A DNA stretch of 26,594 nt from an uncultured Pelagibacteraceae bacterium (GCA_902509725.1 CABWYI010000008.1:1-26594); one strand, 5' to 3'. Counted from the stretch's first letter, positions 1 to 9,733 are shown. Numbers and translations are program-made. Notes: a model not told the origin generated them from the sequence alone.

Positions 1-1071
1 TTAAATATTTCCCAAAGTTTCTTCTTGTGCTTGCAACGTTAAAGCTTCTATCATTTCATCAAATACTTCTCCTTCAAGGAATTCATTAAGTTTATGAAGA
101 GTTAGATTTATTCTGTGATCTGTAACTCTCCCTTGGGGAAAATTATAAGTTCTTATTCTTTCTGATCTATCTCCAGTACCAATTTTACTTTTTCTATCTT
201 TTGATCTCTCTTGATCAATTCTTGATCTCTCTAATTCATATAATCTGGATCTTAAAATTTTCATTCCTTTTGCTTTATTCTTATGTTGAGATTTTTCATC
301 TTGTTGAGAAACAGACAGACCTGTTGGAATGTGCGTAATTCTAACAGCACTATCTGTTGTATTAACTGACTGCCCACCTGGTCCTCCAGCTCTAAATACA
401 TCTATGCGCAAATCAGCCTCGTTAATCTTTAAATCTATTTCTTCAGCCTCTGGTAGTACAGCAACTGTTGCCGCAGAAGTATGAACTCTTCCTTGTGTTT
501 CAGTATCTGGAACTCTTTGAACTCTATGCACCCCACTTTCATATTTTAAAGTTGAGTAAATGTTAAAACCTTTAATAGAAGCAATTACCTCTTTTAAACC
601 TCCTGCCTCACTCCGAGAAATTGATATTAGTTCTAATATCCATTTTTTTTTATTACTTACTTTCTCATACATTTTATAAAGATCCGCAGCAAATAAACTT
701 GCCTCTAATCCTCCTGTTCCCGCTCTAATTTCAATTATCGCATTTTTTTTATCAGCTTCATCTTTAGGTAGCAAAAATATTTTTAATTTTTTTTCAATGT
801 TTTCATGCTCCATAAGGAGGTCGTTAAGTTCTATTTGCGCCATCTTTTTTAATTCATCATCTGAATTTTTGTCCTCTAAAATTTTTTCTAAGTCATTTTT
901 ATTTTTTTCAAATGACAAATATTTTTTTGCATAATCAATTATATCATTTAAGTCTGAATACTCTTTTGATTTATCAGCGAACAATTTTTTATCTAAATTT
1001 CCTGAAGATAAATCTTTCTCTAATATTGAGTGCTTATTAATTAATTCTTCAACTGTCTTTTGAGGTATCAT
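1..1071 (-). CDS. prfA: Peptide chain release factor 1 (RF1)
   Basis: RF1 reads UAA and UAG stop codons in the ribosomal A site and triggers release of the finished protein. The 356-residue product is full length; its TAA stop occupies the first three bases of the window. The GGQ motif that reaches the peptidyl transferase centre is at residues 232-234, in [10 protein letters not shown]. The stop-codon reading tripeptide is P-D-T at 188-190, the RF1-type PxT rather than the SPF of RF2, so this is prfA and not prfB. An N-terminal helical domain (about 1-105) precedes them. The ATG lies 2 bp beyond the ispG stop, so the gene is the last visible member of the lysC-ispG-prfA operon. The usual partner prmC, which methylates the GGQ glutamine, would lie just outside the window; this is not visible. 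Confidence 0.97.
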   Translation of the reverse strand: MIPQKTVEELINKHSILEKDLSSGNLDKKLFADKSKEYSDLNDIIDYAKKYLSFEKNKNDLEKILEDKNSDDELKKMAQIELNDLLMEHENIEKKLKIFLLPKDEADKKNAIIEIRAGTGGLEASLFAADLYKMYEKVSNKKKWILELISISRSEAGGLKEVIASIKGFNIYSTLKYESGVHRVQRVPDTETQGRVHTSAATVAVLPEAEEIDLKINEADLRIDVFRAGGPGGQSVNTTDSAVRITHIPTGLSVSQQDEKSQHKNKAKGMKILRSRLYELERSRIDQERSKDRKSKIGTGDRSERIRTYNFPQGRVTDHRINLTLHKLNEFLEGEVFDEMIEALTLQAQEETLGNI

Positions 1072-1073
1072 TT

Positions 1074-2171
1074 TTAATTATTTTCTAATTCAAGTGCTTT
1101 TTTTTCTACTTCACTAACAACCTTGTTAATCAGATCTTCAGTAAGAACTTTTTCTGCTTGTAAACCAGACAAATAAAGCATGTTGTTACCTTTTTTTCCA
1201 CCTGTAATACCAACATCTGTCATGGCTGCTTCTCCAGGGCCATTTACCACACAACCAATTACCGATAAAGTAATTGGTGTTTTAATATGTGCTAATTTTT
1301 TTTCTAAAATTTTTACAGTATCTATCACTTGAAATCCTTGTCTTGCACAGGAAGGGCACGAAATAATTTGAACGCCTCTTTTACGAAGATTAAGTGATCT
1401 TAATATCTCATTACCGATTTTAACCTCTTCAACTGGATCATCGGAAAGAGAAATTCTAATTGTATCTCCAATGCCATCAAGAAGTAACGAACCTAAGCCT
1501 ATTGAAGATTTCACACTTCCAGACACATAACTACCTGCCTCTGTAATACCAAGATGGAGTGGATAGTTGCTTACCTTAGAAAGTTGCCTGTATGCTTGTA
1601 TTGACAAAAAAACATCCGAAGATTTAACGCTGACTTTCAAATTAGTAAAATTTTCATCCTCTAAAATTTTTATATTTCTCATAGCGCTCTCCACTAATGC
1701 TTCGGGACAAGGTTCTTTAAATTTTTCTAAAATATCTTTTTCTAAGGATCCTGCGTTTACTCCAACTCTAATTGAGCAATTATTATCCCTTGCAGACTTT
1801 ATCACCTCTTTTATTTTATTTTTTTCTCCAATATTTCCAGGGTTAATTCTAAGACAACTAGCTCCATTTTTTGCAGCCTCAATCGCTCTTTTATAATGAA
1901 AGTGAATATCTGCAATGATTGGGATATCAACGTGTTTAATAATTTCTTTTAGTGCATTCGTTGATTCCTCATCTGGGCATGAAACTCTAACTAAGTCAGC
2001 TCCATGGCTTTGAATTTCACTGATTTGTTTGATGGTAGCTTTGATATCAGTGGTTAATGTATTGGTCATCGATTGCACAGAAATTGGATGGTCTCCACCA
2101 ACTTTTACGTTGCCAACACTAATAACCTTTGTTTTTCTTCTATCAATTTTCCTAAATGGTCTAATATTCAT
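1074..2171 (-). CDS. ispG: 4-hydroxy-3-methylbut-2-enyl diphosphate synthase (GcpE)
   Basis: IspG converts MEcPP to HMBPP, the second-to-last step of the MEP isoprenoid pathway, using a [4Fe-4S] cluster. Three cysteines in SCPSCARQG and [10 protein letters not shown], followed by a glutamate seven residues later, have the C-x2-C-x31-C-x6-E spacing of the cluster ligands in the E. coli enzyme. The N-terminal TIM barrel carries the family motifs QSMTNT, ADIHFH and RINPGNIG. A longer reading frame begins at TTG 2183 and overlaps lysC by 11 bp. I prefer the ATG at 2171, one base after the lysC stop, because it gives the usual family N-terminus (MNIRPF) and 365 residues. Downstream prfA begins 2 bp after the stop. 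In many alphaproteobacteria ptsP rather than ispG lies between lysC and prfA. Confidence 0.96.
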   Translation of the reverse strand: MNIRPFRKIDRRKTKVISVGNVKVGGDHPISVQSMTNTLTTDIKATIKQISEIQSHGADLVRVSCPDEESTNALKEIIKHVDIPIIADIHFHYKRAIEAAKNGASCLRINPGNIGEKNKIKEVIKSARDNNCSIRVGVNAGSLEKDILEKFKEPCPEALVESAMRNIKILEDENFTNLKVSVKSSDVFLSIQAYRQLSKVSNYPLHLGITEAGSYVSGSVKSSIGLGSLLLDGIGDTIRISLSDDPVEEVKIGNEILRSLNLRKRGVQIISCPSCARQGFQVIDTVKILEKKLAHIKTPITLSVIGCVVNGPGEAAMTDVGITGGKKGNNMLYLSGLQAEKVLTEDLINKVVSEVEKKALELENN

Positions 2172-2172
2172 T

Positions 2173-3387
2173 TTATTTCTCAAGTTTAAATTCTTTGTGT
2201 AATGCTACCAAAGCATTTTTAATATTTTTTTTATCAATTAAAACTGAAATTTTGATTTCAGATGTAGAAATGACTTTAATATTAATCTTTTTTTTTGCCA
2301 AGGCCTGAAACATTCTAAAAGTAACACCGGGCGTTGTTATCATCCCAACACCAATTATAGAAATTTTTGAAACTCCTTTTTCAAGTAGCAATTTTCTAAA
2401 TTTTATACTTTTGTTTGATTTCAAAATTTTTTTAGTTATTTTTAAATCATCAGTTTTAATTGTGAAAGTAAGATCTGTCTCTTTTCCGTTTGATGAGATA
2501 TTTTGAACAACCATATCTACATTAATTGCGCTTTTTGATAATGGTTTAAAAATAGATGCCGCAACACCTGGCTTATCTTTTACACCTATCAAAGTTACTT
2601 TGGAGTCGTTGTTTGTTGAAGAAATTCCCGTAATTATTTTATTCTTAGAAATGTTTGACCTTTTTGTTATTAATGTTCCAGGTTTATTAGAAAATGATGA
2701 TCTTACTTCAATATCAATTCTATTTAATCTTGCATCTTGAATTGAAACAGGCTGCATAACCTTTGCTCCGAGAGAGGCCATCTCCAGCATTTCTTCATAT
2801 GAAATCATTTTTATTTTTTTTGCATTAATTAATTTATTCGGATCAGTTGTATAAACACCTTCAACATCTGTATATATTATACACTTTTTTGCTTTAAAAA
2901 ATTTTGCAAGCAAAATAGCGCTTGCGTCAGAACCCCCACGTCCTATCGTTGTTACTCTTGAGTTATCATTTATACCTTGAAATCCAGTAATAATAGGTGT
3001 TCCACCCTCTTTGAGATATTTAAAAATATTTTTTTTATCTATTTGATTAATTCTTGAGTTTTTATGGATGCCCTTAGTAAAAATAGGAATTTGCCATGCC
3101 AACCATGATCTAGCTTTAATACCTATATCAATCAAACTTCCAGCAATTAATGAACAGGCAACTTGTTCACCAGTTGACAATAAAACATCATATTCAGCGT
3201 CAGAAAAATCTCCACTTATTTCTTTTGATTTTTTAATTAAATCATTTGTCACACCGCTCATTGCCGATGAAACTACAACCACTTTATAATTTTTTTTCTT
3301 ATAGGTTCTTATAATTTGCGCGATTTTTTTGATTTTTTTGATTGAACCCACTGAAGTTCCACCAAATTTTAATACTACAATTCTCAT
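2173..3387 (-). CDS. lysC: Aspartate kinase
   Basis: Aspartate kinase phosphorylates aspartate, the first committed step towards lysine (and diaminopimelate for the cell wall), threonine and methionine. The 404-residue protein has the amino acid kinase domain first: KFGGTS at residues 7-12, STGEQ at 71-75 and GRGGSD at 149-154. Two C-terminal ACT domains (roughly 265-404) follow and are the usual site of feedback inhibition by lysine and/or threonine. Length and architecture match the monofunctional alphaproteobacterial enzyme, with no homoserine dehydrogenase fusion. It is the first gene of the lysC-ispG-prfA operon and is divergent from ubiG across 69 bp, a pairing common in alphaproteobacteria. 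The ATG directly precedes RIVVLKFGG, so the start is secure. Confidence 0.96.
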   Translation of the reverse strand: MRIVVLKFGGTSVGSIKKIKKIAQIIRTYKKKNYKVVVVSSAMSGVTNDLIKKSKEISGDFSDAEYDVLLSTGEQVACSLIAGSLIDIGIKARSWLAWQIPIFTKGIHKNSRINQIDKKNIFKYLKEGGTPIITGFQGINDNSRVTTIGRGGSDASAILLAKFFKAKKCIIYTDVEGVYTTDPNKLINAKKIKMISYEEMLEMASLGAKVMQPVSIQDARLNRIDIEVRSSFSNKPGTLITKRSNISKNKIITGISSTNNDSKVTLIGVKDKPGVAASIFKPLSKSAINVDMVVQNISSNGKETDLTFTIKTDDLKITKKILKSNKSIKFRKLLLEKGVSKISIIGVGMITTPGVTFRMFQALAKKKINIKVISTSEIKISVLIDKKNIKNALVALHKEFKLEK

Positions 3388-3432
3388 GACAAAATCATTT
3401 TTTTTAAATTAAAATATATTGATAAAATACAT

Positions 3433-3450
3433 GTTGAATATAAAGTCAAC
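3433..3450. promoter_or_regulatory. Small inverted repeat before ubiG
   Basis: The arms GTTGA and TCAAC are exact complements separated by eight A/T-rich bases, and the repeat ends six bases before the ubiG ATG in the lysC-ubiG divergent gap. It could be a protein-binding half-site pair or a weak RNA hairpin at the ribosome entry site. Five-base arms in such AT-rich DNA can arise by chance, so this is a weak call with no known regulator assigned. Confidence 0.2.
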
Positions 3451-3456
3451 TTAGTA

Positions 3457-4185
3457 ATGAAAACTAACACAATTAATAAAAAAGAAATAGAAAAATTTTC
3501 TAAAATTGCTGAAGAATGGTGGAATCCTCAAGGAAAATTTAAACCTCTACATAAATTTAACCCTATAAGAATTTCGTATATTAAAGAAAATATTATCAAG
3601 ACTTTTAAGCTTAATAATAAAAACAAACCCTTAGATAAAGTTAAAATTTTAGATGTGGGTTGTGGTGGGGGTTTATTGTCTGAACCAATGTCAAAATTAG
3701 GGGCTAGCGTAGTAGGTATTGATGCTTCTAATAAAAATATAAATGTTGCTAAATTACATGCTAAACAAAATCATTTAGATATTGAATATATTTGTGCTTC
3801 TCCAGAAACTTTAAAAAGTAATACAAAATTTGACGTTATATTAAACATGGAAATTGTGGAGCATGTTGATAATGTGGATATTTTTCTAAAATCTTGCTCA
3901 GAACTTCTTAAAGAAAATGGCATAATGTTTATTGCTACTTTAAACAAAACCTTAAAATCATATGTTTTTGCAATCATAGGAGCCGAATATATATTAAAAT
4001 GGCTACCTATAGGCACTCATGAATGGGAAAAGTTTATAAAACCGAATGAATTAATAGATATTTTAAAAAAATATGATTTAAAACTTGAGTCTCTTGATGG
4101 TATGAAATTTAATGTACTTAAAGATGAGTGGAGTATAAGTCCTGATAATTCAGTAAATTATATTTCAAAATTTATTAAAAATTAA
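3457..4185 (+). CDS. ubiG: Ubiquinone biosynthesis O-methyltransferase
   Basis: UbiG carries out both S-adenosylmethionine-dependent O-methylations of the ubiquinone ring. The 242-residue product has the family N-terminus, with F-x-x-I-A-x-x-WW at about residues 14-22 and LHKFNPIRI at 31-39. The class I methyltransferase glycine loop is DVGCGGG at 66-72, followed by the acidic end of strand 2 (GIDAS, about 87-91). The later GTHEWEKFI segment is also typical of UbiG. There is no signal peptide; a hydrophobic patch near 165-180 fits the known membrane association of the family but does not look like a full membrane span. The gene is divergent from lysC, and its last 4 bp overlap the convergent DUF1178 gene. 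Confidence 0.95.
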   Translation: MKTNTINKKEIEKFSKIAEEWWNPQGKFKPLHKFNPIRISYIKENIIKTFKLNNKNKPLDKVKILDVGCGGGLLSEPMSKLGASVVGIDASNKNINVAKLHAKQNHLDIEYICASPETLKSNTKFDVILNMEIVEHVDNVDIFLKSCSELLKENGIMFIATLNKTLKSYVFAIIGAEYILKWLPIGTHEWEKFIKPNELIDILKKYDLKLESLDGMKFNVLKDEWSISPDNSVNYISKFIKN

Positions 4186-4610
4186 TTATTTTTGTCATCA
4201 ATCCAAGGTATTACCTGAGTATCAATCCCTTCATCTTTGAGCTCTTTCACTTCATCTTTCGATGCTGTGCCATAGATCCCTTTTTCTTTTTTTTTTCCAT
4301 TATAATGGATTGATCTTGCCTCATATGCAAAATTTTTGCCAACATACTCAAAATTATTCTTTATAAATTTTTGATATTCTTTTAATTTTTCATTAATCTT
4401 TTTTAAATTTTTAGTATTCGTCTCAGATGTTTTTTGTTTAGGAACATTAATCAATTTAGGAGCCATTAAACTTTTTTCAACTTTTTTTGAATCACATTTA
4501 TGACAATTTAAAAGTTGTTTTTTTTTTAATTTTTCAAATTCCCCGGATGAAGAAAACCAACTATCAAATAATAAATCACATTTTTTACAAATTAGCTTAT
4601 ATTTAATCAT
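4182..4610 (-). CDS. DUF1178 family zinc-ribbon protein
   Basis: This 142-residue protein looks like the DUF1178 family, small proteins of unknown function common in alphaproteobacteria. An N-terminal zinc ribbon is visible, with C8-x2-C11 and C36-x2-C39. It is followed by the family signature K-x-LMAPK at about 46-52. A charged, lysine-rich middle follows, and a C-terminal segment (IYGTASKDEVKELKDEGID) resembles the family's conserved end, where an IYG-x-A element precedes a helix and a short hydrophobic tail. There is no signal peptide or membrane segment. The gene stands alone on its strand, overlapping the end of ubiG by 4 bp; argJ, on the same strand, ends 48 bp upstream of its start. 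No function can be inferred from the neighbours. Confidence 0.85.
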   Translation of the reverse strand: MIKYKLICKKCDLLFDSWFSSSGEFEKLKKKQLLNCHKCDSKKVEKSLMAPKLINVPKQKTSETNTKNLKKINEKLKEYQKFIKNNFEYVGKNFAYEARSIHYNGKKKEKGIYGTASKDEVKELKDEGIDTQVIPWIDDKNN

Positions 4611-4657
4611 ATCTTATAAATAATAATTAAAATTTGAAATTCAATAGCTAGACCAGA

Positions 4658-5959
4658 TTAGCTCCTGTAGTCTGAATTTATTTCTATATATTTTTTTGTT
4701 AGATCCATTGTATAAGTTATAAATTTTTTGGAACCAGTTGAACTGTCAATCTCAATCTCAATATTATCATTTTTCATATAATTTGAAACATCAGTCTCAT
4801 TATAATTTATATTAAGTTTTCCATTTTGAATAATTGAATAATCTCCAAATTTAATTGAAAGTTTATTTAAGTTAATAGATATTCCTGTTTTTCCAATTGC
4901 CATCACTATTCTTCCCCAGTTTGGATCTTCACCTGCTATAGCAGTTTTTACTAGTGGAGAATTAGCAATCGAGAAACCAATTTTTTTTGCATCATCCTCT
5001 GTTTTACAATTTTTAACTATAATATTTATAAATTTTGATGCACCTTCTCCATCTGCAACAATTCTTTTTGCTAAGTTTAATAAAACATTGTTAAGTGATC
5101 TATCAAAATCTTTTAATCTATCATCATTAATGTTGTTAATTTTTAAATGTTTACGTTTTGAGGTTGAAAAAATAGTTACCATATCATTTGTGCTTGTATC
5201 GCCATCACAACTTATTGCATTAAATGTTGTGGTTATATTTTTTTTTAAAAGTTTCTTTAGTAATTCATTTGAAATATCTGCATCAGTAAATATATAACCG
5301 AGTGTGGTTGCCATGTTTGGCTGTATCATGCCTGACCCTTTGGCTATTCCATATATCTTAATTCTACTATTTCCTATCTCACACTCCTCCATAGCCATTT
5401 TAGGCTGAGTATCAGTTGTCATGATTCCAAGTGCTGCTTTCATCCAAATATACTTGTTTTGTGTATATTTTATTTTTTCAATTAATTCTGGAATTTTATT
5501 TCTTATACTTTCCTCAGGAAATGTTTCTCCAATTGTGCCTGTGCAGCCAAAAATTATTTCCTTGGGCCTAATTTTTTTTGGGACATCTTCGTCATTTTTT
5601 TGTTTTTCTGTTAATTTTTGTGAAACAATTTCAGCAATTTTCTCTAAACTTTTATATCCTTGTTTTCCTGTGAAACAATTTGCATTTCTAGCATTTACCA
5701 TTAATGAAAATATTTTTTTTGTTTTTTGATTTTGGTTCCATTTTATATTTTCAGAAATAATCTTAGACTGGGTATATACAGAGGCGAAATTTGCCCCCTC
5801 CCTAAAATAAAACATCACAAGGTCATCCCTGATATTTTTGTATAAATTGGCACTAACTGTTGAGATGGATAAACCATCTATATGATTAAGATCTTGAAAT
5901 TCTTTCATTCTACTGTTTTTTGATTTAGAAACAAAAAAATTTGAGAAATTTATACCCAT
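4658..5959 (-). CDS. argJ: Bifunctional glutamate N-acetyltransferase / N-acetylglutamate synthase
   Basis: ArgJ transfers the acetyl group from N-acetylornithine to glutamate, recycling acetyl in arginine synthesis; bifunctional forms also use acetyl-CoA. It is made as a precursor that cuts itself before a threonine, giving alpha and beta chains. The cleavage motif is PNMATTLG, with the break between A217 and the nucleophile T218. The oxyanion-hole region is CTGTIGETFP at about 139-148. NARNANCFTG at 89-98 corresponds to the family's N-x-x-NA-x-TG substrate loop. The beta chain carries ISCDGDTSTNDM. Length (433 residues) is normal, and the ATG is 66 bp from the divergent secA. Many alphaproteobacteria have a parvulin-like ppiC gene between argJ and secA; there is none here. 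argD and argF of the same pathway are about 11 kb away. Confidence 0.96.
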   Translation of the reverse strand: MGINFSNFFVSKSKNSRMKEFQDLNHIDGLSISTVSANLYKNIRDDLVMFYFREGANFASVYTQSKIISENIKWNQNQKTKKIFSLMVNARNANCFTGKQGYKSLEKIAEIVSQKLTEKQKNDEDVPKKIRPKEIIFGCTGTIGETFPEESIRNKIPELIEKIKYTQNKYIWMKAALGIMTTDTQPKMAMEECEIGNSRIKIYGIAKGSGMIQPNMATTLGYIFTDADISNELLKKLLKKNITTTFNAISCDGDTSTNDMVTIFSTSKRKHLKINNINDDRLKDFDRSLNNVLLNLAKRIVADGEGASKFINIIVKNCKTEDDAKKIGFSIANSPLVKTAIAGEDPNWGRIVMAIGKTGISINLNKLSIKFGDYSIIQNGKLNINYNETDVSNYMKNDNIEIEIDSSTGSKKFITYTMDLTKKYIEINSDYRS

Positions 5960-6025
5960 AGTATTTAAAAAATATGTTTAGTAATTATATTAAAGTATAT
6001 AAATAAATAATAGATCAAAAAAATT

Positions 6026-8572
6026 ATGCTAAATCCTTTAAAATTTATTTCTAAATTCATAAAATCTAATAATCAAAAAGAATTAGATAGGATTAACGTT
6101 ATTGTCAAAAAGATCAATCTCTTTGAGGAAAAATTTAGCGAATTTCAAGACTCTGATTTTCCTAAAAAAACCAATGAATTCAAAGAACAGATCAAGAAAG
6201 GTAAAAGTTTAGACGATATTTTGCCTGAGGCATTTGCATTAGTAAGAGAGGCTTCAAAAAGAAAAAGGAATGAGAGACATTTTGATGTTCAATTAATAGG
6301 AGGAATAGTTTTGCACGAAGCTAAAATTGCTGAAATGAAAACTGGTGAGGGTAAAACTTTAACAATTACACTTGTAGCTTATTTAAACGCACTACATGAA
6401 AAAGGTGTGCATATTGTAACTGTTAATGACTATCTTGCAAAACGAGATTCAATTGAGATGGGTGAAATTTATAATTTTTTAGGTGTTAGCTCGGGTTTTA
6501 TAAATAATGATCAAAATGATGATGAAAGAAAAAAAAATTACAATTGCGATATCACTTACGCAACTAATAGTGAACTGGGTTTCGATTATCTCAGGGACAA
6601 TATGAAATATTCAAAAGATGAAATGGTGCAAAGGGAACATTTTTTTTCAATCGTTGATGAAATAGACTCATGCCTCATAGATGAGGCAAGAACACCTTTG
6701 ATAATTTCTGGTGCTGCTGAAGATAAAACAAATCAATATCTGAGCATTGATAAATTAATAAAAAAATTAAATAGTAAAGACTATGAAATTGATGAAAAAG
6801 ATAGAAATATACTTCTAACTAATGAAGGTATAAATAATATTGAAAAGATTTTTTCTGAGGCAGGAATACTAAAAAATAACAATTTTTATGATCCAGAAAA
6901 TTTACATTTAGTTCATCATGTAAATCAAGCTTTAAGAGCTAATCATCTTTTTGAAAAGGGTAAAGATTATATTATTCAAGAAAATGAATTAAAAATAATA
7001 GATGAATTAACAGGTAGAATTCTTGAAGGAAGAAGATTTGGAGATGGACTTCATCAAGCTTTAGAAGCAAAAGAAAAAGTTAATATTCAACTTGAGAATC
7101 AAACTTTAGCATCAATTACTTATCAAAATTACTTTAAGCTCTATAAAAAAATTTGCGGATGCACAGGTACAGCCGCTACAGAGTCGGAAGAATTTTTTGA
7201 AATATATAATTTACCAGTTGTCGTGATACCAACCAATAATCAAATGATAAGAAAAGATTTTAATGATCAAATATTTAGAACTGAAAAAGAAAAAAATTTT
7301 GCTATTATAGAAAAAATTAAAGAATGCAATAAACTTGGGCAACCATTATTGGTATTTTCATCAAGTGTCAACAAATCAGAAATTTATTCAAAGTTATTAA
7401 AAAGTGAAAAAATAAATCATGTAGTTCTTAATGCAAAGAATCATGAAAATGAGGCTGAAATTATTGCAAATGCAGGAAAAGAGGGATCTGTAATTATAAC
7501 CACAAGTATTTCTGGAAGAGGAGTAGATATCCAGCTTGGTGGAAAAAAAGGATCTGTAGATAACGAAAAACTTCTAGATGAAAAAAAAAAGATAAAAAGT
7601 TTAGGAGGTTTGTTTGTTATAGGAACAGAAAGAATGGAGTCGAGAAGAGTTGATAACCAAGCTAGAGGAAGATCGGGACGACAAGGTGACGAAGGAAGCT
7701 CTATTTTTTATGTAAGTCTTGAGGACGACCTGATGAGAATCTTTGGATCAGAATCGATGAATAATATGCTTGAAAAATTAGGACTTAAGGATGGCGAAAG
7801 TATTGATCACCCTTGGATTAATAAAGCATTAGAAAGAGCGCAACAAAAAGTTGAGGCAAGAAACTTTGATATCAGAAAAACTCTAATCAAATTTGATAAT
7901 GTATTAAATGATCAAAGACATGTAATTTTCTCCCAAAGGAAAGATGCCATGAATAGTGATCAGATTTTCAATTACTCTGAACATTTTTTAAACGAGATTC
8001 TAGATAATCTTATAGATATAAAAAACAAAGAAGTTTCGAATATTCAGAAAAATGATTTTAGTAAAAAATTAAAACAAATTCTCGGAAAAAACTTTAATGA
8101 TGATGAATTCACACAGTTAATAGAGTTAAATTCTAATAATTTTAAAGAAAAAATTAATGAAAAATTTAAGAATATTCGTAAAGAAAGAATAAAGCTTCTG
8201 GGAGAAGATCAATCAAAAGTGTTAGAAAAAAGAATTTTTTTACAATCTATAGATCTTAATTGGAAATTACATATACAATATTTAGAACAATTAAGACAGG
8301 TAATTGGACTAAGATCTTATGGGCAGCGAGATCCTTTAATTGAGTATAAAAAAGAGGCCTTTGATTTATTTGCAAATTTATTAGAGAAATTAAAATTTGA
8401 TTTAATAATAATGTTAATGAATTTAAAGATAGTAGAAGCTCCAAAAGAAGAAATTAAAAATATACAATCAAAATTTATAAACAAAAATCCTAAAGGTAAA
8501 AAGTTAAGCAGAAATGATCCTTGTTTTTGTGGCTCAGGAAAAAAATATAAAAAGTGTTGCGGCGCTTTATAA
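6026..8572 (+). CDS. secA: Preprotein translocase ATPase SecA
   Basis: SecA is the motor that drives unfolded proteins through the SecYEG channel, using ATP. The 848-residue protein has the expected order. Walker A is MKTGEGKT (104-111) and the DEAD-like box is DEID (211-214, usually DEVD). The preprotein cross-linking and second nucleotide-binding domains follow, with GRSGRQGDEGSS as the arginine-finger motif, then the helical scaffold. The C-terminal SEC-C zinc site has C833, C835, C844 and C845 (C-x-C-x8-C-C) and is known to bind SecB and ribosomes. It is slightly shorter than many family members, mainly through a short linker before the zinc site. The ATG has no recognisable Shine-Dalgarno sequence. 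The last 6 bp overlap accA on the other strand. Confidence 0.98.
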   Translation: MLNPLKFISKFIKSNNQKELDRINVIVKKINLFEEKFSEFQDSDFPKKTNEFKEQIKKGKSLDDILPEAFALVREASKRKRNERHFDVQLIGGIVLHEAKIAEMKTGEGKTLTITLVAYLNALHEKGVHIVTVNDYLAKRDSIEMGEIYNFLGVSSGFINNDQNDDERKKNYNCDITYATNSELGFDYLRDNMKYSKDEMVQREHFFSIVDEIDSCLIDEARTPLIISGAAEDKTNQYLSIDKLIKKLNSKDYEIDEKDRNILLTNEGINNIEKIFSEAGILKNNNFYDPENLHLVHHVNQALRANHLFEKGKDYIIQENELKIIDELTGRILEGRRFGDGLHQALEAKEKVNIQLENQTLASITYQNYFKLYKKICGCTGTAATESEEFFEIYNLPVVVIPTNNQMIRKDFNDQIFRTEKEKNFAIIEKIKECNKLGQPLLVFSSSVNKSEIYSKLLKSEKINHVVLNAKNHENEAEIIANAGKEGSVIITTSISGRGVDIQLGGKKGSVDNEKLLDEKKKIKSLGGLFVIGTERMESRRVDNQARGRSGRQGDEGSSIFYVSLEDDLMRIFGSESMNNMLEKLGLKDGESIDHPWINKALERAQQKVEARNFDIRKTLIKFDNVLNDQRHVIFSQRKDAMNSDQIFNYSEHFLNEILDNLIDIKNKEVSNIQKNDFSKKLKQILGKNFNDDEFTQLIELNSNNFKEKINEKFKNIRKERIKLLGEDQSKVLEKRIFLQSIDLNWKLHIQYLEQLRQVIGLRSYGQRDPLIEYKKEAFDLFANLLEKLKFDLIIMLMNLKIVEAPKEEIKNIQSKFINKNPKGKKLSRNDPCFCGSGKKYKKCCGAL

Positions 8573-9667
8573 TGATACTATTAAGAAAATTGATAATACA
8601 ATTATGCTCCCTACAATAAAAAGAGCATTTTTTTTGTTTTGAAATATTTTTTCATAAAGATTGCTTTTAGATTTTAATGAAATTAAGTTTTCTGCGCTTT
8701 CAATAAAACCTTGATTTCTTCCAATTTTTAAAAACTTATTTTTTCTATCATTGAAAATTTCATCACCAGACATATTGTCATAATTTTTAAGATTTTTTAA
8801 TATTGAAAGTTTTAAATTTTTTAGGATTAAATCTCTATTTCTATGAGCACCTCCTAACGGTTCTTGTATTATTTCATCAATAATTTTTAAATCTAATAAA
8901 TCTTTTGACGAAAGTTTCATTGCTTTAGCTGCTTCGAGCATTCTTTTTGGATCTCGCCACAATATAGTCGCGCAGCCCTCTGGGGAAATAACTGAATAAA
9001 TTGCATTTTCAAACATTATTACTTTATTAGAGGAGGCTAAAGCTATTGCACCACCAGAACCACCTTCACCAATTATAATAGATAAAGTTGGAACTCTCAA
9101 TTCCATACAACACTCTATCGATTTTGCTATTGCCTCAGCTTGACCTCTTTCTTCTGCTCCTACACCAGGGTAAGCACCGGGCGTGTCTATGAAAGAAATA
9201 ATTGGTATCTTAAACTTATCTGCTAATTTCATTAAGCGTATAGTTTTTCTATATCCCTCGGGCCGCATCATTCCGAAATTTCTTTGAATTCTTGTTTCTA
9301 AGCTATCGCCCTTCTCTTGGCCAATAACCAAAACTGACTGACCATTAAATTTTGCAAATCCAGTTAAAACAGATTTATCTTCTCCATAATATCTGTCCCC
9401 AGATAATGGAATAAATTCATCAAATAAATTATCTATGAAAAATTTTGATTTAGGCCTATCCTCGTGTCTTGCGACCATTGTGATTTGCCAAGGATCTAAA
9501 TTCGAGTATATGGATTTTAGTTTTTGATCGATCTCTTCCTCAGTTTTCATAATTTTTTTTGTATCAACTTCTGAGAGAGCTTCCTTATTGTTGTAAGGAT
9601 CTTTAAGCAAATCCAGGTCTTTTTCCAGGTCTTTTATTTCTAATTCAAAATTGAGATAATTTTTCAT
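8567..9667 (-). CDS. accA: Acetyl-CoA carboxylase carboxyltransferase subunit alpha, with hydrophobic C-terminal tail
   Basis: AccA pairs with AccD to move the carboxyl group from biotin on AccB to acetyl-CoA, giving malonyl-CoA for fatty acid synthesis. An N-terminal helical region (1-60) is followed by the crotonase-fold catalytic domain. Family motifs include GQEKGDSL, GMMRPEGYRK (133-142), DTPGAYPG (161-168), the glycine-rich GEGGSGGA loop (200-207) and SPEGCATILWRD (228-239). The usual end of the protein lies near residue 317. This one continues for about 50 residues and finishes with an uncharged hydrophobic stretch (about 348-366, ending ...FLIVSL) right at the stop, which looks like a tail-anchored membrane helix. 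The enzyme is normally soluble. The gene overlaps secA by 6 bp at its 3' end and is divergent from glcB across 66 bp. Confidence 0.96.
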   Translation of the reverse strand: MKNYLNFELEIKDLEKDLDLLKDPYNNKEALSEVDTKKIMKTEEEIDQKLKSIYSNLDPWQITMVARHEDRPKSKFFIDNLFDEFIPLSGDRYYGEDKSVLTGFAKFNGQSVLVIGQEKGDSLETRIQRNFGMMRPEGYRKTIRLMKLADKFKIPIISFIDTPGAYPGVGAEERGQAEAIAKSIECCMELRVPTLSIIIGEGGSGGAIALASSNKVIMFENAIYSVISPEGCATILWRDPKRMLEAAKAMKLSSKDLLDLKIIDEIIQEPLGGAHRNRDLILKNLKLSILKNLKNYDNMSGDEIFNDRKNKFLKIGRNQGFIESAENLISLKSKSNLYEKIFQNKKNALFIVGSIIVLSIFLIVSL

Positions 9668-9733
9668 ACTGTTTTTTTAATAATTTTATTTATAAACTAA
9701 AAATTGGCAATAAGATGTTTAATATAAAATTTT

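Noticed and set aside
1567..1896. 109-codon open frame antisense to ispG
   Set aside because: It lies fully inside ispG, which has all its cluster-binding cysteines; the antisense frame has no recognisable motif and is explained by AT-rich codon use.
2172..2183. TTG start of ispG overlapping lysC
   Set aside because: The ATG at 2171 follows the lysC stop directly and gives the normal IspG N-terminus; TTG would need a less common start and an 11-bp overlap.
4182..4610. Zinc-ribbon gene as a FmdB-type regulator or a ribosomal protein
   Set aside because: The N-terminal two-CxxC ribbon alone is similar, but the LMAPK block and IYG-containing C-terminal end fit DUF1178 better.
7581..7590. Ten-A run in secA as a possible programmed slippage site
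   Set aside because: It lies in a lysine-rich stretch of a single-product essential gene, and slippage would destroy the protein; no biological reason for two products.
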